A stretch of 64,000 nt of DNA from Sphingomonas sp. SORGH_AS_0879 (GTDB taxonomy: Bacteria; Pseudomonadota; Alphaproteobacteria; Sphingomonadales; Sphingomonadaceae). Position 1 is the first letter of the stretch; each line of letters starts with the position of its first letter. The position numbers and the translations under genes are program-made. The notes beneath the pieces are model-generated. The model was not told where the DNA came from. It made no database searches and was given only the letters and a program-made list of their open reading frames with translations. This document shows positions 7,954-16,243 of the stretch, piece after piece. The stretch is from assembly GCF_030819175.1 (NCBI RefSeq), contig NZ_JAUTBJ010000002.1, forward strand, positions 1,436,001-1,500,000, written 5' to 3'.

Positions 7954-8270
7954 ATTCCTCCCCTATGAGGGGAGGGGGACCATGCGCAGCATGGTGGAGG
8001 GGTGTCGCCGCTCGCGATCCCTTTCCCGACGGACGGTGACACCCCTCCGTCAGGCCTGCGGCTTGCCACCTCCCCTTGCAGGATTCCTCTGCAAAGCTCC
8101 TGCCAGCACCATCCTGGCGAAGGCCGGGATCCAGTTGCGGGGTGATTATAAGTGCCTCTCATCGCTTCCAAACTGGACCCCGGCCTCCGCCGGGGTGGTC
8201 GATGTTCATGGGCGGCGTCCCGACTTTCGCAGAGGAATCCTTGCAGGGGAGGAAAGTCCCCTCGCTGGGA
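7954..8270. repeat. Nested intergenic inverted repeats (families A and B)
   Basis: This 357-base gap before erpA holds no gene. It starts with a family A element (TTCCTCCCC, GGGGAGGGGGACC, then GGTGGAGGGGTG and CACCCCTCC). Inside its right part, around 8099-8210, sits a family B element (GGCGAAGGCCGGGATCCAGT paired with ACTGGACCCCGGCCTCCGCC). The flanks of the inner element carry a further inverted pair, GCAGGATTCCTCTGC and GCAGAGGAATCCTTGC. The arrangement looks like one repeat inserted into another. Confidence 0.75.
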
Positions 8271-8305
8271 TTGCCCCACTCGCCCCCCACGCCTATCTGA
8301 ACGCG

Positions 8306-8644
8306 ATGGCCACCAGCATTTCCGAAATCGCGCTGACCCCGGCCGCTGCGTCTCGCGTCGCGGCGATCGCCGAGCGGCAGAACAAGCCCGCCATCCTGCG
8401 CCTGTCGGTAGAGGGCGGCGGCTGTTCGGGCTTCCAGTATAAGTTCGGGCTGGCCGATGGCCCGGCGGAGGACGATGTCATCGCCGAAACCGACGGCGTG
8501 CGTCTGGTCGTCGACAGCATCAGCCTGGACCTCGTGCGCGGTGCGGAGGTGGATTATGTCGAATCGCTCGGCGGCGCGGCATTCCGGGTGACCAATCCCA
8601 ACGCGGCCTCGGGCTGCGGCTGCGGCACCAGCTTCGCGGTCTGA
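8306..8644 (+). CDS. erpA: Iron-sulfur cluster insertion protein ErpA
   Basis: A 112-residue A-type carrier of the HesB/IscA family. The three cluster-binding cysteines are visible: one in GGGCSGFQY and two in GCGCGTSF near the C-terminus. It transfers Fe-S clusters to apo-proteins in the cytoplasm. An upstream in-frame extension exists but is encoded by the repeat region, so the ATG at 8306 (MATSISEIALTPAAASR) is chosen. It is followed one base after its stop by xth. Distinguishing ErpA from IscA relies on the A-type pattern only, so the symbol is likely rather than certain. Confidence 0.88.
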   Translation: MATSISEIALTPAAASRVAAIAERQNKPAILRLSVEGGGCSGFQYKFGLADGPAEDDVIAETDGVRLVVDSISLDLVRGAEVDYVESLGGAAFRVTNPNAASGCGCGTSFAV

Positions 8645-8645
8645 C

Positions 8646-9422
8646 GTGAAGATCACCACCTATAATGTCAACGGGATCAAGGCCCGTCTGCCGCGCCTGC
8701 TTGAATATCTTGGCGAGGCGGAGGCCGATATTGTCTGCCTTCAGGAATTGAAGGCCAGCGACGAAAGCTTCCCCATCGCCGAGATCGAGGCGGCGGGATA
8801 TGGCGCGGTCTGGCACGGGCAGAAGAGTTGGAACGGCGTCGCGATCCTGGCGCGCGGCACCCAGCCGGTCGAGCGGCAACGCGGACTGGCCGGCGAGCCG
8901 GACGACGAACAGAACCGCTATCTGGAATGCGACGTCGATGGGCTGGTGGTCGCTTCGCTCTATCTTCCCAACGGCAATCCGCAGCCGGGGCCGAAATTCG
9001 ATTACAAGCTGCGCTGGATGGAGCGACTGGCCGCGCGGGCGCGGGACTTGCTGGCGGAGGAGGTTCCGGCCGTGCTGGCCGGGGACTATAATGTCATCCC
9101 CAACGACGACGACACCTTCTCCGTCCCCGCCATGGCGAGCGACGCGCTGATGCAGCCGGAGAGCCGGGCCGCCTATCGTCGGTTGCTGGCGCAAGGCTGG
9201 ACGGACTCGCTGCGCACCCGGGCGCCCAAGGGCGGGGTGTGGACCTTCTGGGACTATCAGGCGGGCTCGTGGCAGCGTGACGCGGGCTTTCGCATCGACC
9301 ATCTGCTGCTTAGTCCGCAGGCCGCCGACCGGCTGGTCGATGCAGGTGTCGACAAAAGCTATCGCGGGCGGGAAAAGGCCAGCGATCATGCCCCGACCTG
9401 GGTGAGATTGCGGGCCGAGTAA
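8646..9422 (+). CDS. xth: Exodeoxyribonuclease III
   Basis: A 258-residue endonuclease/exonuclease/phosphatase-fold protein matching ExoIII: TYNVNGIKARL at the N-terminus, catalytic Glu in CLQELKA, the AGDYNVIP motif, WTFWDYQAGSW and the C-terminal SDHAP. It is an AP endonuclease and 3' exonuclease in base excision repair. The start is GTG at 8646, one base after the erpA stop, giving a standard length. It is probably expressed with erpA. Family A repeats follow. Confidence 0.94.
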   Translation: MKITTYNVNGIKARLPRLLEYLGEAEADIVCLQELKASDESFPIAEIEAAGYGAVWHGQKSWNGVAILARGTQPVERQRGLAGEPDDEQNRYLECDVDGLVVASLYLPNGNPQPGPKFDYKLRWMERLAARARDLLAEEVPAVLAGDYNVIPNDDDTFSVPAMASDALMQPESRAAYRRLLAQGWTDSLRTRAPKGGVWTFWDYQAGSWQRDAGFRIDHLLLSPQAADRLVDAGVDKSYRGREKASDHAPTWVRLRAE

Positions 9423-9431
9423 GCGGCGTAC

Positions 9432-9577
9432 CCATTCCTCCCCAAGCTATGCTTGGGGAGGGGGACCAGCGAAGCTGGTGGAGGGGCATGGGCGGACGTG
9501 AGTCATTCGCCCGCTAACGGTGACACCCCTCCGTCAGTCCTGCGGACTGCCACCTCCCCTTGCAGGGGAGGAATTCA
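9432..9577. repeat. Family A intergenic inverted repeat
   Basis: ATTCCTCCCCAAGC...GCTTGGGGAGGGGGACC at the left is mirrored by CACCCCTCCGTCAG...CTCCCCTTGCAGGGGAGGAAT at the right; the terminal GGGGAGGAAT/ATTCCTCCCC arms can pair over about 140 bases. It fills the gap between xth and the lipoprotein gene. Confidence 0.75.
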
Positions 9578-9620
9578 CGGGTTTATCCCGGCCCCAATCC
9601 GATACAGTCGAGACCCGCCC

Positions 9621-10055
9621 ATGCGCCGCGCCGCTGCCCTGATCCTTCTCACCCTGGCCCCGACCCTGACCCTGACCGCCTGTGACCAGCGCGGCAGTCC
9701 CGACGCGCGGGTCGCCGATGGGGACGCGCAGGAGCGGTCGCGCCAAGAAAAGGCGGCCAACGACATCGTCGGGCAGACCGAGGATCAGGTGCGGGTGAGG
9801 GTGCTGGAACAGCGTGTGGCGGCGCTGGAGGTGCAGGTCGCGGCGATGCAGGGCGATCGCAAGTTGCTCGACGCGCAACTGGTCGAGCAGCGGCTGAACC
9901 AGATCGAAGCGCGGAATGTCGGCGATACGGCGTCTTCGCCGATATCGAATGCGCAAGGCGACACCGTGTCGCCCGATCGGGCCGCGAAGACGCGGGCACC
10001 GGGCCCGTCCGCGACGCCCGCCGCGCGCAAACCGCTGGTCCTCGACCTGCGATAG
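9621..10055 (+). CDS. Small predicted lipoprotein with coiled coil
   Basis: A 144-residue protein with a signal peptide ending in a lipobox (LTLTACDQ), so Cys20 is the likely lipidated residue. Residues of about 50-95 form a heptad-like stretch (VRVLEQRVAALEVQVAAMQ) predicted to be coiled coil; the C-terminal third is Ser/Pro/Ala-rich and probably disordered. I do not recognise a family. The start at 9621 gives a proper signal peptide; the longer frame would read through the repeat. It is convergent with the SWIB gene across a shared hairpin. Confidence 0.7.
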   Translation: MRRAAALILLTLAPTLTLTACDQRGSPDARVADGDAQERSRQEKAANDIVGQTEDQVRVRVLEQRVAALEVQVAAMQGDRKLLDAQLVEQRLNQIEARNVGDTASSPISNAQGDTVSPDRAAKTRAPGPSATPAARKPLVLDLR

Positions 10056-10072
10056 CGGCGCGGCGGGGAAGG

Positions 10073-10099
10073 GCGCTCCGGCCCGACGGACCGGAGCGC
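10073..10099. terminator. Hairpin between convergent genes
   Basis: GCGCTCCGG (10073-10081) pairs perfectly with CCGGAGCGC (10091-10099). It lies between the ends of the lipoprotein gene and the SWIB gene and could end transcription from both sides; there is no T-run, so Rho-independence is uncertain. Confidence 0.5.
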
Positions 10100-10108
10100 G
10101 GTGAAGGC

Positions 10109-10369
10109 TTACTTCTTCAGGTGCGCCGAGATGAACTTGTTCATCTCGAACATGGTGCACTTGTCCTTGCCGAACACCTTCTTCAGCTTGTCGTCGGCCA
10201 GGATTTCCCGCTTGTTTTCCGGGTTCTGCAGGTTGTTGGCCTTGATATAGTCCCACACCTTGCTGATGACCTGGCTGCGCGGCAGCTTCTCGTTGCCGAC
10301 GATCGCGCCCAGTTCCTCGGACGGCTGGACCGGTGCGTGGATGCCGGTGCCCGTGGTTGCGGTGGCCAT
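10109..10369 (-). CDS. Stand-alone SWIB/MDM2 domain protein
   Basis: An 86-residue protein made almost entirely of a SWIB domain: ELGAIVGNEKLPRSQVISKV, WDYIKANNLQNPENK, then ADDKLKKVFGKDKCTMFEMN and KFISAHLKK. In eukaryotes this fold occurs in SWI/SNF complex subunits and MDM2; stand-alone versions occur in several bacteria, where their function is poorly defined. It is likely cytoplasmic and possibly nucleic-acid or protein binding. AAGGGAAGG lies upstream of the ATG. The next gene upstream on the same strand encodes a Tudor-like small protein. Confidence 0.88.
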   Translation of the reverse strand: MATATTGTGIHAPVQPSEELGAIVGNEKLPRSQVISKVWDYIKANNLQNPENKREILADDKLKKVFGKDKCTMFEMNKFISAHLKK

Positions 10370-10426
10370 GTGTTTCCTTCCCTTAATCCTTCTGCGTCCC
10401 GGCCTGGTCGGCGGGTCGCGCGTGAA

Positions 10427-10633
10427 TCACGCCTTCTTAAGCGCGTCCGCCTTGTGCGCTGCCTTTCCGCCGTTGTCACTCTCTACTATGTATTGCGGTG
10501 CATCCTTGGATGCGCGGACGGTGTGGCCCTTGATGGTCGTGTCGCTGGTCTGCTTCTTCACGACCTTGCCCTCGGCGGTGCCGCCATGGCTGTTCCATTC
10601 GACATGGTCGCCCTTCTTGAATTCGGTCATCAT
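10427..10633 (-). CDS. DUF2945 hypervirulence-associated Tudor-like protein
   Basis: A 68-residue protein, [20 protein letters not shown], then [10 protein letters not shown] and [17 protein letters not shown], which fits the HVA1/DUF2945 small beta-barrel (Tudor-like) family. There are two adjacent ATG codons (10633 and 10630); GGGAGAG upstream fits either. Members are small cytoplasmic proteins of unknown function, often found with stress genes. It sits upstream of the SWIB gene on the same strand, separated by 57 bases, so the two may be co-transcribed. Confidence 0.85.
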   Translation of the reverse strand: MMTEFKKGDHVEWNSHGGTAEGKVVKKQTSDTTIKGHTVRASKDAPQYIVESDNGGKAAHKADALKKA

Positions 10634-10737
10634 CGCTCTCCCGGGTTGTGATCCGCATCAATCCGCCGGGGTCATCCTTGGTTGCATGGGCGCGCGCGAC
10701 GCGGCATCAGGGCGGCCATCCAAGGAGACAGGAACCC

Positions 10738-11850
10738 ATGAAGACCCGCGCCGCCGTCGCCTTCGAAGCGAAGAAGCCGCTCGAAATCGTCGAACTCGAT
10801 CTGGAAGGCCCCAAGGCCGGTGAAGTCCTGGTCGAGATCATGGCGACCGGCATCTGCCACACCGACGCCTATACGCTGGACGGCCTCGACAGCGAGGGAC
10901 TGTTCCCCAGCGTGCTGGGCCATGAAGGCTGCGGCATCGTGCGCGAGGTCGGCGCGGGTGTCACATCCGTGGTGCCGGGCGATCACGTCATCCCGCTCTA
11001 CACGCCCGAATGCCGCCAGTGTAAGTCGTGCCTGTCGGGCAAGACCAACCTGTGCACCGCGATCCGCGCGACGCAAGGGAAAGGGCTGATGCCCGACGGC
11101 ACGACCCGCTTCAGCTACAAGGGGCAGCCGATCTTCCATTATATGGGCTGCTCCACCTTCTCGAACTTCACCGTCCTGCCGGAGATCGCGGTGGCGAAGA
11201 TCCGCGAGGACGCGCCGTTCGACACGAGCTGCTATATCGGCTGCGGCGTGACGACGGGCGTGGGTGCGGTGGTCAACACCGCCAAGGTTCAGCCGGGCGA
11301 GAATATCGTCGTCTTCGGGCTGGGCGGCATCGGCCTGAACGTCATCCAGGGGGCCAGGCTCGCCGGTGCGGGCCGGATCATCGGCGTCGACATCAATCCC
11401 GATCGCGAGGAATGGGGGCGGCGCTTCGGCATGACCCATTTCCTCAACTCCAAGGGGCTGAGCCGCGAGGAGACGATCGCCAAGATCCTCGAACTCACCG
11501 ATGGCGGCGCGGATTACAGCTTCGACGCGACCGGCAATACCGAGGTGATGCGCACCGCGCTGGAGGCGTGCCATCGCGGCTGGGGCACCTCGATCATCAT
11601 CGGCGTGGCCGAGGCGGGCAAGGAGATCAGCACGCGCCCGTTCCAACTGGTGACGGGGCGCAACTGGCGGGGCACCGCGTTCGGTGGCGCGCGCGGGCGG
11701 ACCGACACGCCCAAGATCGTCGACTGGTATATGAACGGCAAGATCGAGATCGACCCGATGATCACCCACCGGCTGACGCTGGAGGAGATCAACAAGGGCT
11801 TCGACCTGATGCACGCGGGCGAGAGCATCCGCAGCGTGGTGATCTTCTGA
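10738..11850 (+). CDS. frmA: S-(hydroxymethyl)glutathione dehydrogenase (class III ADH)
   Basis: A 370-residue zinc-dependent medium-chain dehydrogenase that oxidises the spontaneous formaldehyde-glutathione adduct to S-formylglutathione with NAD. Catalytic zinc ligands lie in [13 protein letters not shown] and [12 protein letters not shown]; structural zinc cysteines in [15 protein letters not shown]; the cofactor motif is [18 protein letters not shown] lies 10 bases before the ATG. Its TGA shares a base with the next ATG (TGATG), so it heads a coupled operon with two VOC genes, purU and fghA, a formaldehyde-to-formate pathway. Confidence 0.96.
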   Translation: MKTRAAVAFEAKKPLEIVELDLEGPKAGEVLVEIMATGICHTDAYTLDGLDSEGLFPSVLGHEGCGIVREVGAGVTSVVPGDHVIPLYTPECRQCKSCLSGKTNLCTAIRATQGKGLMPDGTTRFSYKGQPIFHYMGCSTFSNFTVLPEIAVAKIREDAPFDTSCYIGCGVTTGVGAVVNTAKVQPGENIVVFGLGGIGLNVIQGARLAGAGRIIGVDINPDREEWGRRFGMTHFLNSKGLSREETIAKILELTDGGADYSFDATGNTEVMRTALEACHRGWGTSIIIGVAEAGKEISTRPFQLVTGRNWRGTAFGGARGRTDTPKIVDWYMNGKIEIDPMITHRLTLEEINKGFDLMHAGESIRSVVIF

Positions 11851-12236
11851 TGTTCAGCCATGTCGTGCTCGGGGCGAACGATATCGCCCAGGCCAAGCGC
11901 TTCTACGACGCGATCCTGGGCGCGATCGGCGTACCCGAGGGGGTGGTCGATCCGCTCGGGCGGCTGGTTTACAGCCATAAGGGCGGGCGCTTCCTGATTA
12001 CCCGTCCGCTGAACGGCGAGCCCGCGACCCATGCCAATGGCGGGACGCTGGGCTTTGCGGTGGGCTCGCCAGAACAGGCCGATGCCTGGTACGCGGCGGG
12101 GCTCGCGCATGGCGGCATGGCGATCGAGGACCCGCCGGGCTATCGCCATCCGCCGGTGGGCAAGGTCTATCTGGCTTATTTGCGCGATCCAGCCGGCAAC
12201 AAGCTGTGCGCACGGCATCTGGTGGAGGCGAACTGA
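11850..12236 (+). CDS. VOC family protein 1 in the formaldehyde operon
   Basis: A 128-residue glyoxalase/bleomycin-resistance (VOC) fold protein: [20 protein letters not shown] at the N-terminus and YLRDPAGNKLCARH at the C-terminus. The metal-ligand pattern is partial (His4 and residues near the C-terminal strand), so catalysis cannot be assigned. It resembles the next gene along its whole length (shared ITRPLNGEPATHANGG versus VTRPIDGQPATHANGG), showing tandem duplication. Both are translationally coupled by one-base overlaps. It could act on a glutathione adduct or another reactive aldehyde, but that is inference from position. Confidence 0.88.
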   Translation: MFSHVVLGANDIAQAKRFYDAILGAIGVPEGVVDPLGRLVYSHKGGRFLITRPLNGEPATHANGGTLGFAVGSPEQADAWYAAGLAHGGMAIEDPPGYRHPPVGKVYLAYLRDPAGNKLCARHLVEAN

Positions 12237-12625
12237 TGTACACCCATATCATGGTCGGATCGAACGACATTGCCCGGTCCAAGGTGTTTTACGACGCGCT
12301 GTTCACGGCGCTGGGCGGCCAGCCGGGGCGCCAGCATCCCGAGCTTGAGCGCGTCATGTATCTGCACAATGGGTCGATCTTCATCGTGACCCGCCCGATC
12401 GACGGACAGCCTGCCACCCACGCCAATGGTGGCACGATCGGCCTGGGCGCCGCCGATCCCGCACAGGTCGAAGCGGCCCATGCGGCGGGTGTGGCGCATG
12501 GCGGCACCGCGATCGAGGGGCCGGTCGGTGAGCGTGATACCGGCATGGGCAAGGCCCATCTCGGCTATCTGCGCGACCCGGACGGCAACAAGCTGTGCCT
12601 GGGTTGTCGCCTCCCTGCCGCATGA
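12236..12625 (+). CDS. VOC family protein 2 in the formaldehyde operon
   Basis: A 129-residue paralogue of the preceding gene: MYTHIMVGSNDIARSKVFYD, RVMYLHNGSIFIVTRPIDG and YLRDPDGNKLCLGCRLP. The start ATG shares its A with the upstream TGA, and its own stop overlaps the purU ATG (ATGA). The conserved THANGGT loop and C-terminal NKLC in both copies suggest a retained function after duplication; the cysteine-rich end (CLGC) is specific to this copy. Substrate unknown. Confidence 0.88.
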   Translation: MYTHIMVGSNDIARSKVFYDALFTALGGQPGRQHPELERVMYLHNGSIFIVTRPIDGQPATHANGGTIGLGAADPAQVEAAHAAGVAHGGTAIEGPVGERDTGMGKAHLGYLRDPDGNKLCLGCRLPAA

Positions 12626-13482
12626 GCGCCGACTATATCCTGACGCTGGCGTGCCAAGACCGGGTCGGCATCGTCGCCGCCGTGTCGGGTGCGCTGGCCG
12701 GGATCGACGGGTTCATCCTCGACAGCCAGCAATATGCCGATCTGGAGACGGGGCGCTTCTTCCTGCGCATCGTCTTCACCGGGCAGGGCGCGCGGTTCCC
12801 GGCCTCGGTCGAGGGGGTGAAGGCGGCGCTGGCCGAGCCCGCCGCGCGCTTCGGATTCGACTGGCACGTCGCCCCCGCGACCGAGCGGCCCCGGATGCTG
12901 ATCGCCGTGTCGAAGGGCTCGCACTGCCTGAACGACCTGCTGCATCGCTGGCGGACCAACACGCTGCCGGTCGAGATCGTCGGCGTGGTGTCCAACCATG
13001 ACAGCCTGCGTGGCTTGGTCGAGTGGCATGGCCTGCCCTGGCATTATTTGCCGGTCAGCGACCCCAATCGTGCCGAGCAGGAAGCGGCGATGCTGTCCCT
13101 GATGGACGAGACGCGGGCCGATTACCTCGTCCTCGCCCGTTACATGCAAGTGCTGGGCGAGCGGCTGGTCGCCGCGTTGCCGGGGCGGTGCATCAACATC
13201 CATCACAGCTTCCTGCCCGGCTTCAAGGGCGCACAGCCCTATCATCGCGCCCATGCCCGCGGGGTGAAGCTGATCGGCGCGACCGCGCATTTCGTGACGG
13301 CGGATCTCGACGAAGGGCCGATCATCGAACAGGCGGTGGAGCGTGTCGATCACCGCGCCAGTATCGACGACCTGATCCGCATCGGCCGCGATATCGAGGC
13401 ACAGGTGCTGGCCCGCGCGGTCGCCTGGGTGGGCGAGCGGCGGGTGTTTCTCAATGACAACCGGACGGTGGTGTTCCGATGA
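12622..13482 (+). CDS. purU: Formyltetrahydrofolate deformylase
   Basis: A 286-residue protein with an N-terminal ACT domain (YILTLACQDRVGIVAAVSGA) and a C-terminal formyltransferase-fold hydrolase domain. The catalytic region reads CINIHHSFLPGFKGAQPYHR, followed by GVKLIGATAHFVTADLDEGP; the key Asn, His and Asp of the family are present. It hydrolyses 10-formyl-THF to formate and THF. In the formaldehyde operon it links the glutathione route and folate C1 pool, both of which yield formate. ATGA overlaps join it to the upstream VOC gene and the downstream fghA. Confidence 0.94.
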   Translation: MSADYILTLACQDRVGIVAAVSGALAGIDGFILDSQQYADLETGRFFLRIVFTGQGARFPASVEGVKAALAEPAARFGFDWHVAPATERPRMLIAVSKGSHCLNDLLHRWRTNTLPVEIVGVVSNHDSLRGLVEWHGLPWHYLPVSDPNRAEQEAAMLSLMDETRADYLVLARYMQVLGERLVAALPGRCINIHHSFLPGFKGAQPYHRAHARGVKLIGATAHFVTADLDEGPIIEQAVERVDHRASIDDLIRIGRDIEAQVLARAVAWVGERRVFLNDNRTVVFR

Positions 13483-14323
13483 CGATCGAGACGATTTCGA
13501 CCTCCAAAGCGCATGGCGGCGTGCAGGGCGTCTATGCGCATGACAGCGCGGCGACGGGGACGCGGATGACCTTCTCGGTCTTCGTGCCCGCGCATGAAGA
13601 GGGGGAGAAACTGCCCGTCCTCTGGTATCTGTCGGGCCTGACCTGCACCCACGCCAATGTCACCGACAAGGGCGAATTCCGGGCACCGTGCGCCGAGCAC
13701 CGGGTGATCTTCATCGCGCCCGACACCTCGCCGCGTGGGGAGGGGGTCGCCGATGACGACGCCTATGACATGGGGCAGGGCGCGGGCTTCTATGTCGATG
13801 CGACGGAGGAGCCCTGGGCGGAGCATTTCCGCATGCGGACCTATATCGAACAGGAACTGCCCGCGCTGATCGCCGAGCATTTTCCGGTCGCCGATATGGG
13901 AGCACAAGCGATCACCGGCCATTCGATGGGAGGCCACGGCGCGCTGACCATCGGGCTGCGCAATCCCGATCGTTTTCGCAGCGTGTCGGCCTTTGCCCCC
14001 ATCGTCGCGCGCCGTCACAGGTGCCGTGGGGCGAGAAGGCGCTGGGCGGCTATCTTGGGCTGGAGCGGGAGGCATGGCGTCAGGCGGACGCGGTCGCGCT
14101 GATCGAGGACGGCGCGCGGCGGCCCGACCTTCTGGTCGATCAGGGCGATGCCGACCAGTTCCTGGCCGAGCAACTCCGCCCCGAACTGCTGGCCGAGGCG
14201 TGCGAAAAGGCCGGGATGGCCCTGACCCTGCGGATGCAGCCGGGATACGACCATAGCTACAACTTCATCTCGACCTTCATGGCCGACCATGTGGCCTGGG
14301 CGGCGGAGCGGTTGCGGCGCTAA
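13479..14323 (+). pseudogene. fghA: S-formylglutathione hydrolase with a 2-base frameshift
   Basis: The first 177 codons match S-formylglutathione hydrolase: LSGLTCTHANV, the nucleophile elbow GHSMGGHGAL and VSAFAPIVA. At 14006-14012 a CGCGCGC run has two more bases than needed: removing one CG restores VAPSQVPWGEKALGGYLG and the rest through LLVDQGDADQFL and PGYDHSYNFIS, which carry the catalytic Asp and His. As written, translation ends at 14102 and lacks them. This is either a true slippage mutation, a phase-variable CG tract, or a sequencing error. The enzyme would convert S-formylglutathione to formate and complete the frmA pathway. Confidence 0.85.
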
Positions 14324-14334
14324 ATCCCCAACCT

Positions 14335-14425
14335 CCGTTCAGCCTGAGCGAAGTCGAAGGCCAAGGGAAACCGTTCGGTTCAGGCGTTTTAGCATGGCCT
14401 TCGACTTCGCTCAGGCCGAACGGGC
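14335..14425. repeat. Family C inverted repeat (REPIN-like)
   Basis: GTTCAGCCTGAGCGAAGTCG at about 14337 continues into AAGGCCA and is mirrored by TGGCCTTCGACTTCGCTCAG (from about 14394) into GCCGAAC: a stem of about 27 bp with one mismatch and a loop near 30 bases. The same element recurs at 49661-49818. It lies between fghA and folE and could also work as a terminator. Confidence 0.8.
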
Positions 14426-14513
14426 GTGGGGTAGGGGTGGGGATGAAAGGACGCATCTTTGCACCCTCACAAACGATCCGCTATCGCACCCGCTTTGACG
14501 TGAAGGACGAGAT

Positions 14514-15140
14514 ATGAGTTGCGCCCATGGCGACCCGGAGGATGGCGACCTGATCGGTGAGGACGGCAAGATTGCCGTGCCGGATCATGTCGCCGACGCC
14601 ATCCGCACGCTGATCGCCTGGGCGGGCGACGACCCCACGCGCGAGGGGCTGGTCGATACGCCGAAGCGTGTCGCGCGGGCATGGGCCGAATATTGCGCGG
14701 GCTATGGCGACGACCCCGCCGTCCACCTGTCGCGGGTGTTCGAGGAGGTCGGCGGCTATGACGAGATCGTGCTGCTGAAGGATATCCCCTTCCAGTCGCA
14801 TTGCGAGCATCACATGGCCCCGATCATCGGTCGCGCGCATATCGCCTACCTCCCGCGCAATCATGTCGTCGGCATCTCCAAGCTCGCCCGCGTCCTTCAC
14901 GGTTTCGCGCGCCGCTTGCAGGTGCAGGAGCGGCTGACCGCCGAGGTCGCCGATTGTATATGGGAGAATCTGAAGCCTTTGGGCGTCGCGGTGGTGATCG
15001 AGGCGACCCATGCCTGCATGACCGCGCGCGGAGTCCGCACGCCGGGCGTGTCGATGGTGACCAGCCGGATGATGGGCGTGTTCCGCGACGACGATCGCAG
15101 CCGCAAGGAAGTCCTGTCGCTGATGGGGCTGGGCGGATGA
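14514..15140 (+). CDS. folE: GTP cyclohydrolase I
   Basis: A 208-residue FolE. Family motifs are DDPTREGLVDTPKRVARAW, the zinc and substrate site FQSHCEHHMAPIIGRAHIAY, ISKLARVLHGFARRLQVQE, and the zinc Cys region HACMTARGVRTPG. It makes 7,8-dihydroneopterin triphosphate from GTP, the first pterin step. GAAGGACGAG precedes the ATG. Its stop overlaps the next start by four bases (ATGA), placing it at the head of a three-gene pterin operon. Confidence 0.95.
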   Translation: MSCAHGDPEDGDLIGEDGKIAVPDHVADAIRTLIAWAGDDPTREGLVDTPKRVARAWAEYCAGYGDDPAVHLSRVFEEVGGYDEIVLLKDIPFQSHCEHHMAPIIGRAHIAYLPRNHVVGISKLARVLHGFARRLQVQERLTAEVADCIWENLKPLGVAVVIEATHACMTARGVRTPGVSMVTSRMMGVFRDDDRSRKEVLSLMGLGG

Positions 15141-15883
15141 GGAGCCGCACCGTCCTGGTGACCGGCGCGGCCAAAAGGCTGGGCGCGGCGATCGCGCGGC
15201 GGCTGGCGGCGGACGGGCATCGGGTGGTGATCCATTATAACGGCTCGGTCCATGAGGCGGCGGCGCTGGCGGTGGAGTTGGGCGCGGTGGCCGTACAGGG
15301 CGACCTGTCCGACCTCGACGGCATCGATGCGCTGTTCTGCCGCGCAAGGGACGCGGCGGGCGGCCCGATCGACGGACTGGTCAACAGCGCCTCCGCCTTC
15401 GTCTTCGATCGACCGCCGGAGCCGGACGCGACCCTGATGGCGAAGCTCTACGCGATCAACGCCGCCGCCCCCGCGCTGCTCGCGTCGGCGCTGGCGCGGC
15501 AGGACGATGTGACGGACGGCGCGGTGGTCGATATCCTCGACCAGAAGCTGGCCAATCCCAACCCCGATTTCTTCGCCTATAGCTGCGCCAAGTTCGCGCT
15601 GGCGGGGGCGAACACGATGCTCGCCCAGGCGCTGGGGTCGCGCATCGCGGTCAACGCCGTCGCCCCCGGCCTGACCCTGCAAAGCGGCGACCAGAGCGAT
15701 GCGGAATTCGCGGCGGCCTCGGCCAAGAACCTGCTCGGTCGTCCCATCGGCGCAGGCGCCGTGGCGGAGGCGGTGTCCTTCCTGCTGACCGCCAGCGGCA
15801 TTCGCGGCCAGACGCTGTACGTCGATTGCGGCCAGCGCTTCTGCCGCCGCGACGGCGACGTGATGTTCGAGGGGCGGGTATGA
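15137..15883 (+). CDS. FolM/pteridine-reductase-like SDR
   Basis: A 248-residue short-chain dehydrogenase. The cofactor motif is TGAAKRLGAAIARRL; the FolM/PTR1-type pattern ILDQKLANPNPDFFAYSCAK provides the catalytic Tyr and Lys with the DQK signature typical of dihydromonapterin or pteridine reductases. It ends with the family YVDCGQRF. Between folE and folB and overlapping both by four bases, it most likely reduces a pterin such as dihydromonapterin or dihydrobiopterin, or provides backup dihydrofolate reductase activity. The exact substrate is not readable from sequence. Confidence 0.85.
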   Translation: MRSRTVLVTGAAKRLGAAIARRLAADGHRVVIHYNGSVHEAAALAVELGAVAVQGDLSDLDGIDALFCRARDAAGGPIDGLVNSASAFVFDRPPEPDATLMAKLYAINAAAPALLASALARQDDVTDGAVVDILDQKLANPNPDFFAYSCAKFALAGANTMLAQALGSRIAVNAVAPGLTLQSGDQSDAEFAAASAKNLLGRPIGAGAVAEAVSFLLTASGIRGQTLYVDCGQRFCRRDGDVMFEGRV

Positions 15884-16233
15884 GCGCGACCTATACCATC
15901 CTGCTCGACGAACTGCGGGTCGCGATGCGGCTGGGCATCCACCCGCACGAGGCCGAGCCGCAGCCGGTCACCCTGTGGGTCGCCATGACCGTCACCTATC
16001 CCGCCGCCCCCGGCACCGACCGGATCGAGGAGGTGCTGGACTATGATTTCCTGCGCGAGGGCATCGTGGCGATGGCGGACGGTCCGGGCTTTGCATTGCA
16101 GGAAAGCCTGTGCGAGTCGATCGCGACGCTCTGTCTGGCCGATGCGCGCGTCACGGCGGTCAGGGTCCGGTCGATGAAGACCGGCATCTATCCCGATGCG
16201 CGCGTGGGGTGTGAGATCGAGCGGACGCGCTGA
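15880..16233 (+). CDS. folB: Dihydroneopterin aldolase
   Basis: A 117-residue FolB-type protein: LLDELRVAMRLGIHPHEAEP at the N-terminus (canonical family has GI.p.E with the binding Glu), EEVLDYDFLREGI in the middle and SLCESIATLCLADARVTAV with the usual helix, then VRSMKTGIYPDA containing the catalytic Lys region. It cleaves dihydroneopterin to 6-hydroxymethyldihydropterin and glycolaldehyde for folate synthesis. It overlaps the SDR stop by four bases. Confidence 0.88.
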   Translation: MSATYTILLDELRVAMRLGIHPHEAEPQPVTLWVAMTVTYPAAPGTDRIEEVLDYDFLREGIVAMADGPGFALQESLCESIATLCLADARVTAVRVRSMKTGIYPDARVGCEIERTR

Positions 16234-16243
16234 TGCGCTGACG

